DNA of 64,000 bases from Marinospirillum celere. Its GTDB lineage: Bacteria > Pseudomonadota > Gammaproteobacteria > Pseudomonadales > Halomonadaceae. A program made the position numbers and the translations under genes. Below are positions 1-7,736 of this stretch, piece by piece. The stretch covers positions 248,001 through 312,000 of the forward strand of contig NZ_FOLH01000004.1 in NCBI RefSeq assembly GCF_900112235.1, read 5' to 3'. The number at the start of each line of letters is the position of its first letter. The first letter of the stretch is position 1. The notes under the pieces are model-generated. The model did not search any database, was not told the origin of the DNA, and was given only the letters and a program-made list of their open reading frames with translations.

Positions 1-749
1 GCATGGCAAAGACCTCCTGAGAAGCTATAAGCATCAGGGTCATCTTGTGCGTAATGCTCCAGCTTGCGAATATCCACCTTACCCACCAAAGAAGAAATAT
101 CCTGGTTGTTTTCATCGCCTGGTTCGGTTTTGGCAATTGCAACCTGGTTTAAGCGCGAAGGATAGAGGCGAACCACTTCAAATTTACTAATATCACCGCC
201 AAATTCCTTCAAGCGCTTGGCCGCCCAGGGTGAAGGAATGGATTTCAGATAACGGCGGGGGATACCGTATTCTTCTTCCAGAAGCTGGCCATCTTCTTCA
301 GGATCAAACAGGCCCAGTGGCGACTCATAAACCGGGGAGCCCTTGAGAGCATAGAAGGGTTGATGCTCCATCAACAGCTTGAGACGCTCAGCCAGAGAGG
401 ATTTACCACCACCGACAGGGCCCAGCAGGTAAAGTATTTGCTTACGCTCTTCCAGCCCTTGAGCAGCATGGCGGAAGTAAGAAACGATCTGCTCTATGGC
501 TTCTTCCATACCAAAAAACTCAGGGAAAGCCGGATACCGCTTAATCACCTTGTTCATGAAAATGCGTGATAAACGAGGATCACGAGCAGTATCGATGACT
601 TCAGGTTCGCCTATCGCCAAGAGCATGCGTTCTGCGGCTGTGGCATAGGCGCTGGGTTCCTTTCGACACAGTTGTAAGTAATCCTGCAAGCTCATGCTTT
701 CCTGCTGAACTCGCTCATAACGGCTTTGTACACGATCAAAAATGCTCAT
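1..749 (-). CDS. prkA: PrkA-family serine protein kinase, N-terminal part (truncated by window edge)
   Basis: The reading frame starts at an ATG at 747-749 preceded by a GGGGGTG ribosome site and runs off the left edge, so about 249 N-terminal residues are visible. The protein begins MSIFDRVQSRYERVQQ and carries an AAA-type Walker A motif GPVGGGKSS near residue 115, which is typical of the PrkA/YeaG family. The family combines an AAA+ N-terminal half with a kinase-like C-terminal half and is linked to nutrient-stress responses; the usual neighbours yeaH and spoVR would lie to the left, outside the window. Family assignment is from recognised sequence; the C-terminal kinase part cannot be seen. 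Confidence 0.88.
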   Translation of the reverse strand, partial: MSIFDRVQSRYERVQQESMSLQDYLQLCRKEPSAYATAAERMLLAIGEPEVIDTARDPRLSRIFMNKVIKRYPAFPEFFGMEEAIEQIVSYFRHAAQGLEERKQILYLLGPVGGGKSSLAERLKLLMEHQPFYALKGSPVYESPLGLFDPEEDGQLLEEEYGIPRRYLKSIPSPWAAKRLKEFGGDISKFEVVRLYPSRLNQVAIAKTEPGDENNQDISSLVGKVDIRKLEHYAQDDPDAYSFSGGLCH

Positions 750-874
750 GGTGTCACCCCCTTCGCAAAACCTGTCCCTGCACTTGGCAGGAATGCCTTA
801 TTTCTCAGCATAGACAAAAGTCAGGAAAAAGAGTGCCTTTCGTTTACAAATAGCTGCAAATGACCAGAAAGCAA

Positions 875-2332
875 TTATTGGTGTCGACTAGCTACCAGCG
901 CATCTATCGCCTGCATGAGTTCACGGCTACTGTCTTCAGCAGCCTGCATCTGGGTAACAATTTCTTCGCGTGCATCCAGGCCCTGATTAACATAGTCTGA
1001 CCAGGCCTGCTGAATGGCTTGCTGAACGCTTAAATGCTCATCACGAATGCGCTCAAAAGCAGGCAGGCGTCCCATATCTGTGGTTTCGGTTCGCGCCAGC
1101 CAACGCTCCAGACGATCCGGTAAATCCTGCTGATAAGCCTCGCGGTCAACATTGGCATTGAGCCCTGCATAACCCAGCTGCTTACCCAAAATATGATCAA
1201 TTTTTAACAGGGACGCAAAGCTTTGATCCTTGATAAATTCAACCTCGGCCAGGGTCAGTTCAGCATCTTCTGCCACCTCGGCAAAACGCTGCTGAAAGCC
1301 TTCGACCTCCCTGGAGACTTGTCCGGCAATTTCTTCACTGGCACGGGTTCCTTGCAAGGAAATCTCGACCTGTTGACTGAAATTATTCAGGATGGCACTA
1401 ATGCTCTGGGCCGCATTTTTGGTTTTCGTCGATAGCTGTTTGACTTCATCAGCAACCACTGCAAAACCGCGCCCCTGCTCACCAGCGCGGGCCGCTTCTA
1501 TGGATGCATTCAGGGCCAGCAAACTGGTCTGATCGGAGATATCCGCAATGGATTGCAAGGCTTCGGAAACAGCTCCGGTATGCTGATTCAGGTTTTCAAC
1601 CGTGCTACTCACCCGGCCCACACTGGCAACAATTTGCTCCAGCAAACCACCCAGCTCACGAGCAGTCCTCTGACTGCTACGGGCATTGGCGGCATTTTTA
1701 TCAGAGCTTTCTGCAATCTTTGCCATGCGCTTACTGATTTGTTGCATATCCTGTTGGCTCAATTGCAAATTAGCGCGCAGGTTACCGGTATTAAGTTCAT
1801 GCAGCTGCGAAGCCATACGGTTTTGTTCAGTAAAAGAGCGATTGGCTTGCATAGCATCAATGGATTGGTTGATGCTATCCAAAGAGAGGGCAAATTCTCC
1901 TGGCATCCCCTTGGAAAGGGCTTTACGGCTATAGTCCTGCTTGGAAACTGCATTAAAAGCCGCATTCACTTCCTTAAAGTAGCTTTCAATCAAATCCAAA
2001 AAATCATTCAAATCCCAACTGACCTTGCCAACCTCACCCAGGCCTGCAGTATGGGTAATGCGGTGATGCATTTCACCGACTCGTGCTTTTTGTAAGGCCG
2101 CATCAATCAGTGACAGAGTAATGAGCGGCTTACGTGAATAACGCCAGGCATAAAGCGTAAATACCAATGCCAGCAAAGAAGGCAGCCAGATCCACAGCCA
2201 ATGAGTGGTTAACAAGACCAAAAGGGCCGTCGCCATGATCAAGAAGTTAAAGACGATACAGGCAATCAGAAATTTACTGCTCAAAAAAGGTGAGCCCTTG
2301 GACAGATGCTGGTCCAGTTTTGCTTTGTACAT
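875..2332 (-). CDS. Methyl-accepting chemotaxis protein, CetA-like, with degenerate CZB domain
   Basis: The 485-residue protein has two closely spaced N-terminal membrane segments (about residues 20-45 and 48-66) with almost no periplasmic loop, a HAMP-like stretch, and a full MCP signalling domain containing the hairpin tip motif [19 protein letters not shown]. The C-terminus resembles a chemoreceptor zinc-binding (CZB) domain: His380-x-Leu, then DRLERW at 406-411 and HLSVQ at 433-437. The family pattern is HxW, CxLGxW, HxxxH, so Cys is replaced by Asp and the last His by Gln. It starts 3 nt after the PAS gene at 2336-2860. The hairpin membrane anchor and the missing sensory domain suggest that it takes its signal from that PAS partner. 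Ligand and output polarity are unknown. Confidence 0.9.
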   Translation of the reverse strand: MYKAKLDQHLSKGSPFLSSKFLIACIVFNFLIMATALLVLLTTHWLWIWLPSLLALVFTLYAWRYSRKPLITLSLIDAALQKARVGEMHHRITHTAGLGEVGKVSWDLNDFLDLIESYFKEVNAAFNAVSKQDYSRKALSKGMPGEFALSLDSINQSIDAMQANRSFTEQNRMASQLHELNTGNLRANLQLSQQDMQQISKRMAKIAESSDKNAANARSSQRTARELGGLLEQIVASVGRVSSTVENLNQHTGAVSEALQSIADISDQTSLLALNASIEAARAGEQGRGFAVVADEVKQLSTKTKNAAQSISAILNNFSQQVEISLQGTRASEEIAGQVSREVEGFQQRFAEVAEDAELTLAEVEFIKDQSFASLLKIDHILGKQLGYAGLNANVDREAYQQDLPDRLERWLARTETTDMGRLPAFERIRDEHLSVQQAIQQAWSDYVNQGLDAREEIVTQMQAAEDSSRELMQAIDALVASRHQ

Positions 2333-2335
2333 AAC

Positions 2336-2860
2336 TTACTCCGGCAAGTCTTCGAGCTGATCGATCAATTGCTTGTAGCTGACGCCCTGCTGACGCACCT
2401 GTTCCAGCAGCCATTGCATGGAGGCCTCGGGAGCTTTGCTGGGGGTTTCTTCAGCTTCAATGGCCCGCATTTGGCGGTACCAATCACTGACTTGAATGAG
2501 GGCGGAACGATTGGGACGACGCCGAACTGAAAAATAGCCTGCCAGTTGAGCGCCCGCAGTGTAGTCAGGGGTGATATTGGCAAAAACCCAGTAGTAGCCT
2601 CCAGAAGCCGTTCGGTTTTTGACATAACCGAAAAACTCCTCATTCTTTTGCAGGGTTTGCCACAGGAAACGAAAAACCCCTCGGGGCATGTCAGCATGAC
2701 GAATCAGATTATGGGGTTTACCAAGAAGTTGCGGCTCCGAATAGCCTGCGATTTCCATAAAACGACGGTTAGCGTAGGTAATGCGTCCCTTAGGATCTGT
2801 CTTGCTTACGATCAGATCATCATCATCCAGCTTAATTTCCATAGCAGCTGCAGAGGTCAT
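2336..2860 (-). CDS. Aer/CetB-like PAS sensor protein
   Basis: A soluble PAS-domain protein of about 174 residues. I chose the ATG at 2858-2860 because GGAG lies 7 nt upstream; an in-frame ATG at 2893 has no ribosome site. The PAS core contains NLIRHADMPRGVF and KNRTASGGYYWVFAN, closely resembling the FAD-binding PAS of Aer (NxVRHPDMP, KNRRKNGDHYWVRAN), including the Arg-His-x-Asp residues tied to FAD in Aer. A short helical tail follows. There is no membrane segment or signalling domain, so output probably goes through the chemoreceptor encoded 3 nt downstream. FAD binding and redox sensing are inferred from family resemblance. Confidence 0.85.
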   Translation of the reverse strand: MTSAAAMEIKLDDDDLIVSKTDPKGRITYANRRFMEIAGYSEPQLLGKPHNLIRHADMPRGVFRFLWQTLQKNEEFFGYVKNRTASGGYYWVFANITPDYTAGAQLAGYFSVRRRPNRSALIQVSDWYRQMRAIEAEETPSKAPEASMQWLLEQVRQQGVSYKQLIDQLEDLPE

Positions 2861-3002
2861 TACAAGACTCCATAAACAGTAGATTACTGACATTAATGGA
2901 GTCTAACCCTGTACTTCTATCCCTGCTCTACTGAATAGCGTTCAAATTTTAACCCAGATCAAAAGAATGTCATTTAGTCTACAAAAGGCGGCTTCCAAGG
3001 GA

Positions 3003-3056
3003 TTATTCACAAGTCACCACAGGTTTTATCCCCTTCCCTCCACAAACTTATCCACA
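3003..3056. promoter_or_regulatory. Pair of DnaA-box-like sequences in an intergenic region
   Basis: The 198-bp gap between the PAS gene start and the NicO gene stop holds TTATTCACA (3003-3011) and the exact consensus TTATCCACA (3048-3056) in the same orientation. A weaker TTATCCCC lies between them. Possible DnaA titration or regulatory sites, or chance; no gene start lies immediately downstream on the plus strand. Confidence 0.35.
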
Positions 3057-3058
3057 AT

Positions 3059-4135
3059 CTAAACAATGCCTAAAGGGTGGCGGGTAGCAGTCACTCCTAA
3101 CATGAGGGTGACTCCAAGGAAAAGAATAAAAAGACCTCCCAAGGCACCTAAAGTAATTGAAACCCAAGCTAAGCTTGTACCTTGTAAACCCAATAGATGG
3201 TAGGCCAGATCACGGGTTTTAACGGCTAAAACGGCCAGGGTCATGACTGTAATGGAAGTACCCAAAGCCATCACCATTACCGAACCCACACCGATCCACC
3301 AAAGGCCCAGGAGATTGGCAACCACCAGAACCAACACAGCACCTGAACAGGGGCGTAACCCAATGGATAAGAGCAGGCCCAGTGTTTGCAGTCGGCTTTT
3401 ACCTTCTGCTTGCTCAGGGGCAACATGATGAACCTTGCCACAGGAAGGGCAGGCGCCTGGGGAAGACCCCAGGGGTGCTAAGCCTGATGAAGTCGCTGCC
3501 ATTACCGGTTGAAAAGACAGCTGGGAAGTAGCCTCTTGACGATGTTGATAAGTCTGCTTGAGCTGCCTGAACAAACGGCGCAGAGCAGTAAGCAACAAAC
3601 CCAGACCCAGTAAAGCAACCACTGCAAAGCTAAGCATTTCAACATAGAGAACACTTGAGAAGGCTTCCCTGGCTAAACGACCCAGTAGGTGAACCAAAAG
3701 GGTCACCAGCAAAATGGCTGTTAACCCCTGGAGTAACGAAGCCAGGAAAGATAACACTAGGCCCCTTCGAAGTTTTTCGGGCTGGGTCACCAGATAGGCG
3801 GTGAGTACAGCCTTACCATGGCCTGGGCCTGCAGCATGAAAAACCCCATACCCGAAACTAATCAACAGCAAGGCACCTGCTGTCTGCCAGGAAGCTTGCT
3901 CCTGGATAGCTTCGATGCTGCTGGTGAGCTGACGATGAAAGTCTCTTTGCTTTTGTAAAACCCAATGATTGAACTGCTGCCAGTAACTGGCTTTTTTAAC
4001 TTGCTGTTCACCCTGCTGACTCAGTTGTTGCTCCTGTCGCGATTCAGTACCTGTGGAGCCAGGCAAAGGGGTTGCCTGAGCAGCCGTACTGAATAGCAAA
4101 AAGAACAGCAGGAGAAGGGTCTTGATCAGAGGCAT
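3059..4135 (-). CDS. NicO-family (RcnA-like) metal transporter
   Basis: A 358-residue membrane protein with a signal-peptide-like N-terminus, then about six membrane segments. The motif HAAGPGHGKAV near residue 100 is the signature of the NicO/RcnA nickel-cobalt transporter family, and IGLRPCSGAV lies in a later helix. The large loop between the halves contains CPSCGKVHH, a CxxC plus HH cluster suited to metal binding. The gene overlaps the upstream DUF1007 gene by 10 nt, so they are translationally coupled. Named homologues move Ni or Co, but its position at the end of a znuCBA operon suggests zinc or another metal under zinc control; this is inference. Confidence 0.8.
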   Translation of the reverse strand: MPLIKTLLLLFFLLFSTAAQATPLPGSTGTESRQEQQLSQQGEQQVKKASYWQQFNHWVLQKQRDFHRQLTSSIEAIQEQASWQTAGALLLISFGYGVFHAAGPGHGKAVLTAYLVTQPEKLRRGLVLSFLASLLQGLTAILLVTLLVHLLGRLAREAFSSVLYVEMLSFAVVALLGLGLLLTALRRLFRQLKQTYQHRQEATSQLSFQPVMAATSSGLAPLGSSPGACPSCGKVHHVAPEQAEGKSRLQTLGLLLSIGLRPCSGAVLVLVVANLLGLWWIGVGSVMVMALGTSITVMTLAVLAVKTRDLAYHLLGLQGTSLAWVSITLGALGGLFILFLGVTLMLGVTATRHPLGIV

Positions 4136-4761
4136 TTCAGATAAACCGTTTCAGCAAAATACTCACCTAGGAGAGGGTCCTCCGGAACTTCATTTTCATC
4201 CAGTGCCAGAGCCTTTTCAATGAGATCACTGGAAGGGTTGGGGGCTTCCACCTGAAACTGACAAGCAGCAGGCAGCCATTCAGGCGCTGGTTCCTGATCC
4301 GTGGCATGCAGAATTTCAATATAGTAAGAGGGATCATAGACCTGATACTGCATAGACACCTGCTCTAACTGCACAGGCTCTGCCAGGGGTAGAACGAAGC
4401 TAAATTCTATGCGGCGGCCTATTTGCATTAAGTTAAACTCCTGTACTTCAGCAAACCTCTGACGTCGGCCTTCGACACGCAAACGGGTGAAAAAATCAAA
4501 ATTTTCCAGATTGCGCACCACTTCCAAAGCCAGTTGATCAATTCGCTCTTCCAGCTCTTCTGCTGGCCCCCCTTTTTCCAGCTCCTCAATCAATAGAAGG
4601 CTGTAAAATGGATCAAAACGCCAAGATTGCTGAAGAGCAATCAGCTGGCCTTCAGCATCAAACTTGGGGTTGACCCTAAGATCTATCCAAACATGTGGAT
4701 GGGCCTGGAGCTGACCCATTAAAGCCAAACATAAAACAAGTGTTAACCAGAAGTAACGCAT
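4126..4761 (-). CDS. DUF1007 family periplasmic protein
   Basis: A 211-residue exported protein with a clear signal peptide (MRYFWLTLVLCLALMGQLQA) followed at the mature N-terminus by HPHVWID, the characteristic metal-ligand-like start of DUF1007 proteins. This family is repeatedly encoded beside NicO transporters, as here where the genes overlap by 10 nt, and probably works with them as a periplasmic partner. It lies 65 nt downstream of znuA on the same strand. The biochemical role is not established; metal binding by the HPHxW motif is inferred. Confidence 0.82.
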   Translation of the reverse strand: MRYFWLTLVLCLALMGQLQAHPHVWIDLRVNPKFDAEGQLIALQQSWRFDPFYSLLLIEELEKGGPAEELEERIDQLALEVVRNLENFDFFTRLRVEGRRQRFAEVQEFNLMQIGRRIEFSFVLPLAEPVQLEQVSMQYQVYDPSYYIEILHATDQEPAPEWLPAACQFQVEAPNPSSDLIEKALALDENEVPEDPLLGEYFAETVYLKCL

Positions 4762-4820
4762 AAAGGGTCAGTATCCTACAATTTCCAGAGCCTGCTAAAC
4801 TGCCAGAATCTGACCCCTTT
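4762..4820. repeat. Long-loop inverted repeat between znuA and the DUF1007 gene
   Basis: AAAGGGTCAG at 4762-4771 and CTGACCCCTTT at 4810-4820 are near-perfect inverted repeats (one extra base) separated by 38 nt. They occupy the short spacer between znuA and DUF1007 and end at the DUF1007 start codon. The RNA could form a hairpin that sequesters the start or tunes distal expression, or the arms could be an operator; neither is shown. Confidence 0.4.
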
Positions 4821-4826
4821 GACCAG

Positions 4827-5885
4827 TTATTGTTCCAAGGCTGAAATCACGGTTTGCAGGTTGTGCTCCATCATCTGCAAATAGGTTGCTGCTGGCTCAT
4901 CTTCGGCAGAAAGGGCATCCGAATAAAGCACGCCACCCATGCCGGCACCCGTTTCTCTTTGCAACTGCTCAACCAAACGTGTGTCACCAATATTTTCCAT
5001 AAACAAGGCCTTAACCTGCTGATCACGAATTTGGCGAACCAAAGAAGCCATTTCTGATGCTGAGGGCTCAGATGCCGTGCTGATGCCCTGAGGTGCCACC
5101 ACCTTGAGACCATAGGTTGCCGCCAGATAACCAAAAGCATCATGGGGTGTCATAAAGGTGCGGCGTTCTTCGCTCAAGGCATCAAAACGCTGCTTGTAGT
5201 TTTCATGCAGATCCTGCATTTGCTGCTGGTAAGCTTGGGCTCTTTCTGTGTAATACTCCTCACCTTCGGGATCAGCTTCAATCAGGCCCTTAAGAATATT
5301 ATCGACATAGACTTGGGCTTGAACCAGGCTTTGCCAAGCGTGCGGATCATAGTCACCATGATCATGATGATCATGGCCGTGGCCGTGGCCGTGGTTATGA
5401 TCATCCTTTTTAGAATCGTGGTCATGCTTGTGTTTGTGGCCATGGTCATCATGCTTATGGCCATGGTCACTATGTCCGTGTCCGTGTCCGTGTCCGTGTC
5501 CGTGTCCGTGTCCGTGATCATCATGGTCAGCCATTTCCAAACGCTCAATGCCCTGAGTCGCTTTTACCAGGGGGCCACGGTAGCCGCTGGCATCCAGCAG
5601 CCTTTCCATCCAGCCTTTAAAGTCCAGGCCATTCTGGATAACCAGGTCAGCCTGTACCAGGGTTCTTGAATCAGAAGGTCTGGGTTGATAAATATGGGCA
5701 TCTTCATTGGCCCCGACCAGACTGGTAACACTCACTCGGTCACCACCCACAACCTGGGTCATATCCTGCAAAATACTAAAGGTAGTGACAACTTTTAAAG
5801 GTTCTTCACGATCTGCCACCACTTGGCCTGCTGCAATAAACAAGCTAGCCCCCACCAATAAAGCCACTGCTTTTTTTATGACCAT
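4827..5885 (-). CDS. znuA: Zinc ABC transporter substrate-binding protein with long His-rich loop
   Basis: A 352-residue periplasmic cluster 9 (ZnuA/TroA-type) binding protein: signal peptide ending near QVVA, EPLKVVTTFSILQDM at the mature N-terminus, NEDAHIYQPRPSD with the first metal His, DPHAW for the second, and MTPHDAFGYLAATYGL for the third. Between them, around residues 120-182, is a very long loop rich in His, Asp and Gly, partly made by a run of HG dipeptides encoded by a hexanucleotide repeat. Such loops in ZnuA proteins are thought to collect or pass on Zn. It follows znuB by 24 nt in the zinc operon. Zn specificity is inferred from the His loop and the upstream Zur-like box. Confidence 0.95.
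   Translation of the reverse strand: MVIKKAVALLVGASLFIAAGQVVADREEPLKVVTTFSILQDMTQVVGGDRVSVTSLVGANEDAHIYQPRPSDSRTLVQADLVIQNGLDFKGWMERLLDASGYRGPLVKATQGIERLEMADHDDHGHGHGHGHGHGHGHSDHGHKHDDHGHKHKHDHDSKKDDHNHGHGHGHDHHDHGDYDPHAWQSLVQAQVYVDNILKGLIEADPEGEEYYTERAQAYQQQMQDLHENYKQRFDALSEERRTFMTPHDAFGYLAATYGLKVVAPQGISTASEPSASEMASLVRQIRDQQVKALFMENIGDTRLVEQLQRETGAGMGGVLYSDALSAEDEPAATYLQMMEHNLQTVISALEQ
5475..5516. repeat. Hexanucleotide microsatellite (TCCGTG)7 inside znuA
   Basis: Seven perfect tandem copies of TCCGTG fill 42 bp; on the coding strand they read as His-Gly repeats in the znuA metal loop. Because the unit is six bases, slippage would change loop length by whole dipeptides without a frameshift. 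A looser GGCCGT-type repeat lies nearby at about 5376-5395. Confidence 0.9.
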
Positions 5886-5909
5886 GCCTTAACCTCGCAG
5901 AGTTTAGAA

Positions 5910-6788
5910 TCAAGATTTAAGATGCTTACCGGGATGAACCCAACGCTTGAGCAAGCCATCCTGGCCCAAAAAGAGTGAAACCAGATGCAAAAAGCCCAGC
6001 ATTAAAATAATCGCTGGGCCAGTGGGCACATCCCAATGCCAGGACATCAGCAAACCGCCCCAGCTACCCAAGAGCGCCAGAGCCACCGCCGTGAATAACA
6101 ATTGATCCAGCTGTCTGGCCCAAAAGCGCGCGGCGGTTGCTGGCAGAATCATAATGCCCACTGCCATTAAAGTACCCAACGCCTGGAAGCCTGCGACCAG
6201 GTTCAACACCACCAGGGCCAAAAAAATCAGGTGAGTGGGCGTACCTATACTGCTTTGCCGTTTTAAAAACCCCGGGTCCAGGCACTCCAGCACCAAAGGC
6301 CTTAAAAATACGGCCAGGGCTATCAAGGTTACGGTGGCAATGCCCGCCAAAAGGAGCACGGCTTCATTATTCAACGCCAGTACACTGCCGAAAAGCAGGT
6401 GCAAAAGATCCACATTGCGGCTTTGGGTTGAAACCAGGAGTACCCCCAATGCCAAAGATAAGAGGTAAAAAACTGCCAGGTTGGCATCTTCTTTAAGCAC
6501 CGTAATCCTGGCCAGACCACCGGCAAGCAAAGCCACTATCCAGCCAGCGACCAAGCCACCCAAAGTCATGGCTCCCAGCGACAGGCCAGCAACCATATAA
6601 CCCAAAGCCGCCCCTGGAAGAATCGCATGGGCCACTGCATCGCCGGTTAAGCTCATGCGCCTAAGCATTAGAAAAACACCCACAGGGGTGGCACTAATAC
6701 TCAAGGCAATACACCCAATTAAGGCCCGGCGCATAAAGCCATATTCAAAAAAAGGCTCAAAAAGCAGTTGATAAACAAATTCCAGCAT
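5910..6788 (-). CDS. znuB: Zinc ABC transporter permease
   Basis: A 292-residue polytopic membrane protein of the ABC-3 (ZnuB/TroC) permease family. The N-terminal part MRRALIGCIALSISATPVGVFLMLRRMSLTGDAVAHAILPGAALGY (split here for reading as MRRALIGCIALSI followed by LRRMSLTGDAVAHAILPG) holds the family signature with the conserved SLxGDAxxHAxLPG stretch, followed by about seven more helices. Its start codon overlaps the znuC stop by one base (TAATG), so translation is coupled. It forms the inner-membrane channel for Zn delivered by ZnuA. Confidence 0.94.
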   Translation of the reverse strand: MLEFVYQLLFEPFFEYGFMRRALIGCIALSISATPVGVFLMLRRMSLTGDAVAHAILPGAALGYMVAGLSLGAMTLGGLVAGWIVALLAGGLARITVLKEDANLAVFYLLSLALGVLLVSTQSRNVDLLHLLFGSVLALNNEAVLLLAGIATVTLIALAVFLRPLVLECLDPGFLKRQSSIGTPTHLIFLALVVLNLVAGFQALGTLMAVGIMILPATAARFWARQLDQLLFTAVALALLGSWGGLLMSWHWDVPTGPAIILMLGFLHLVSLFLGQDGLLKRWVHPGKHLKS

Positions 6789-7552
6789 TACCTGGCTTCC
6801 TCAAGGTCGGCTTCACAAACCGGCGCCAGAGGGTCAAAGGGAGCCTGCATATTTCTTGCCTTCGCCAAATTATCGTCGGTGAGCACTTCAGGTGTTGGTC
6901 CCAAGGCCACAGCATCCCTAGCCAGCAGTAAACACTTGGGGAAATGCTGACGCACCTGGCGCAAGTCATGTAAAACCGTAAGGATGGTGCGCCCCTCTTG
7001 GTTCCATTGGTGGATCAACTTTAATAAATCAGCTGTGGTTTGCTCATCAACCGCTGAAAAGGGTTCATCCAGCAGCAACAGCTGCGCATCTTCCAGTAGC
7101 AGGCGGGCAAATAAAATACGCTGTAGCTGCCCGCCGGAAAGAGAATCCAGGGATCGCTTTTCAAAACCCTGCATGCCTACCTGGGCCAGGGCATGACCTA
7201 CCGCTTGGCGCTGCTTGCGACCCACGGAAGCAAAAGCACCCAAACGCGGCCAGTGACCCAGGCTGACAAAATCAGAAACACGCAAAGGAAAGTCCAAATT
7301 CAGGCCAGACCTTTGCGGTAAATAGGCCAAAGAGGGCCGCTTTTCAACCCAACGAATTTTGCCGCCCAAGGGGCGAAGCTCATTCATCAAACCCTTCAAA
7401 AGCGTCGATTTGCCTGCACCATTGGGGCCAACGACTGCCATCAGATCACCCTTGAACAGAGTTCCTTGTAAATGGTGCACCGCCGGGTGGCGTTCATAGC
7501 CCAGAGTTAAATTTTCAAAACTCAGCAGGGCCTGAGGGGTTTGCATAATCAT
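6788..7552 (-). CDS. znuC: Zinc ABC transporter ATP-binding protein
   Basis: A 254-residue ABC ATPase. Visible motifs are Walker A GPNGAGKSTLLKG near residue 42, the ABC signature LSGGQLQRI, Walker B LLLLDEPFSAVD and the switch His in VLHDL. The closest family is the Mn/Zn/Fe importer ATPases of the ZnuC type. Two ATG codons (7552 and 7546) are close together; I list the longer form. It starts 3 nt after the small membrane ORF at 7556-7666 and is followed by overlapping znuB, consistent with one Zur-controlled transcript. Confidence 0.94.
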   Translation of the reverse strand: MIMQTPQALLSFENLTLGYERHPAVHHLQGTLFKGDLMAVVGPNGAGKSTLLKGLMNELRPLGGKIRWVEKRPSLAYLPQRSGLNLDFPLRVSDFVSLGHWPRLGAFASVGRKQRQAVGHALAQVGMQGFEKRSLDSLSGGQLQRILFARLLLEDAQLLLLDEPFSAVDEQTTADLLKLIHQWNQEGRTILTVLHDLRQVRQHFPKCLLLARDAVALGPTPEVLTDDNLAKARNMQAPFDPLAPVCEADLEEAR

Positions 7553-7555
7553 TAC

Positions 7556-7666
7556 CTAACGAATTGCCCAGAGAACTAGTAACCAGAGCACTGCAAGCAC
7601 CGGGGCCAACGCCAGCAGGCGAACAAGGATACCCTGCTGTAGCAGGGAAACATAGACAGGTTTCAT
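7556..7666 (-). CDS. 36-residue hydrophobic micropeptide leading the zinc operon
   Basis: An uninterrupted frame from ATG (7664-7666) to TAG (7556-7558), too short for ordinary gene callers. A GTGAGGCG ribosome-site-like sequence lies just upstream. The peptide begins MKPVYVSLLQQGILVRLL and continues into a strongly hydrophobic segment rich in Leu, Ala, Val and Trp ending in Arg, which fits one membrane helix. It is the first frame after the Zur-like box and its stop is 3 nt before znuC, so it would be co-transcribed and possibly translationally coupled. I do not recognise the family. It could be a small transporter subunit, a regulator, a leader peptide or a non-functional frame. Confidence 0.55.
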   Translation of the reverse strand: MKPVYVSLLQQGILVRLLALAPVLAVLWLLVLWAIR

Positions 7667-7676
7667 GACGCCTCAC

Positions 7677-7697
7677 AAATGTTATAACATAACAAAT
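7677..7697. promoter_or_regulatory. Zur-box-like operator
   Basis: The 21-bp site reads AAATGTTATAACATA then ACAAAT. It matches 18 of 21 positions of the gammaproteobacterial Zur palindrome as I recall it (AAATGTTATAAT-ATAACATTT), with the left arm perfect. It sits 11 bp upstream of the first frame of the zinc operon, where bound repressor would block initiation. Zinc-dependent repression by Zur is inferred; no zur gene lies in the window. Confidence 0.75.
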
Positions 7698-7736
7698 ATA
7701 ACAGCGGACCTACCCGACTTCAACCACTGAAACCGG

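Noticed and set aside
5376-5516. Possible CRISPR-like array
   Set aside because: The repeats are continuous hexamers without spacers and lie inside a coding region.
5142-5669. 175-codon open frame opposite znuA with Val-Ser repeats
   Set aside because: An antisense reading of the hexanucleotide repeat and His-rich loop of znuA.
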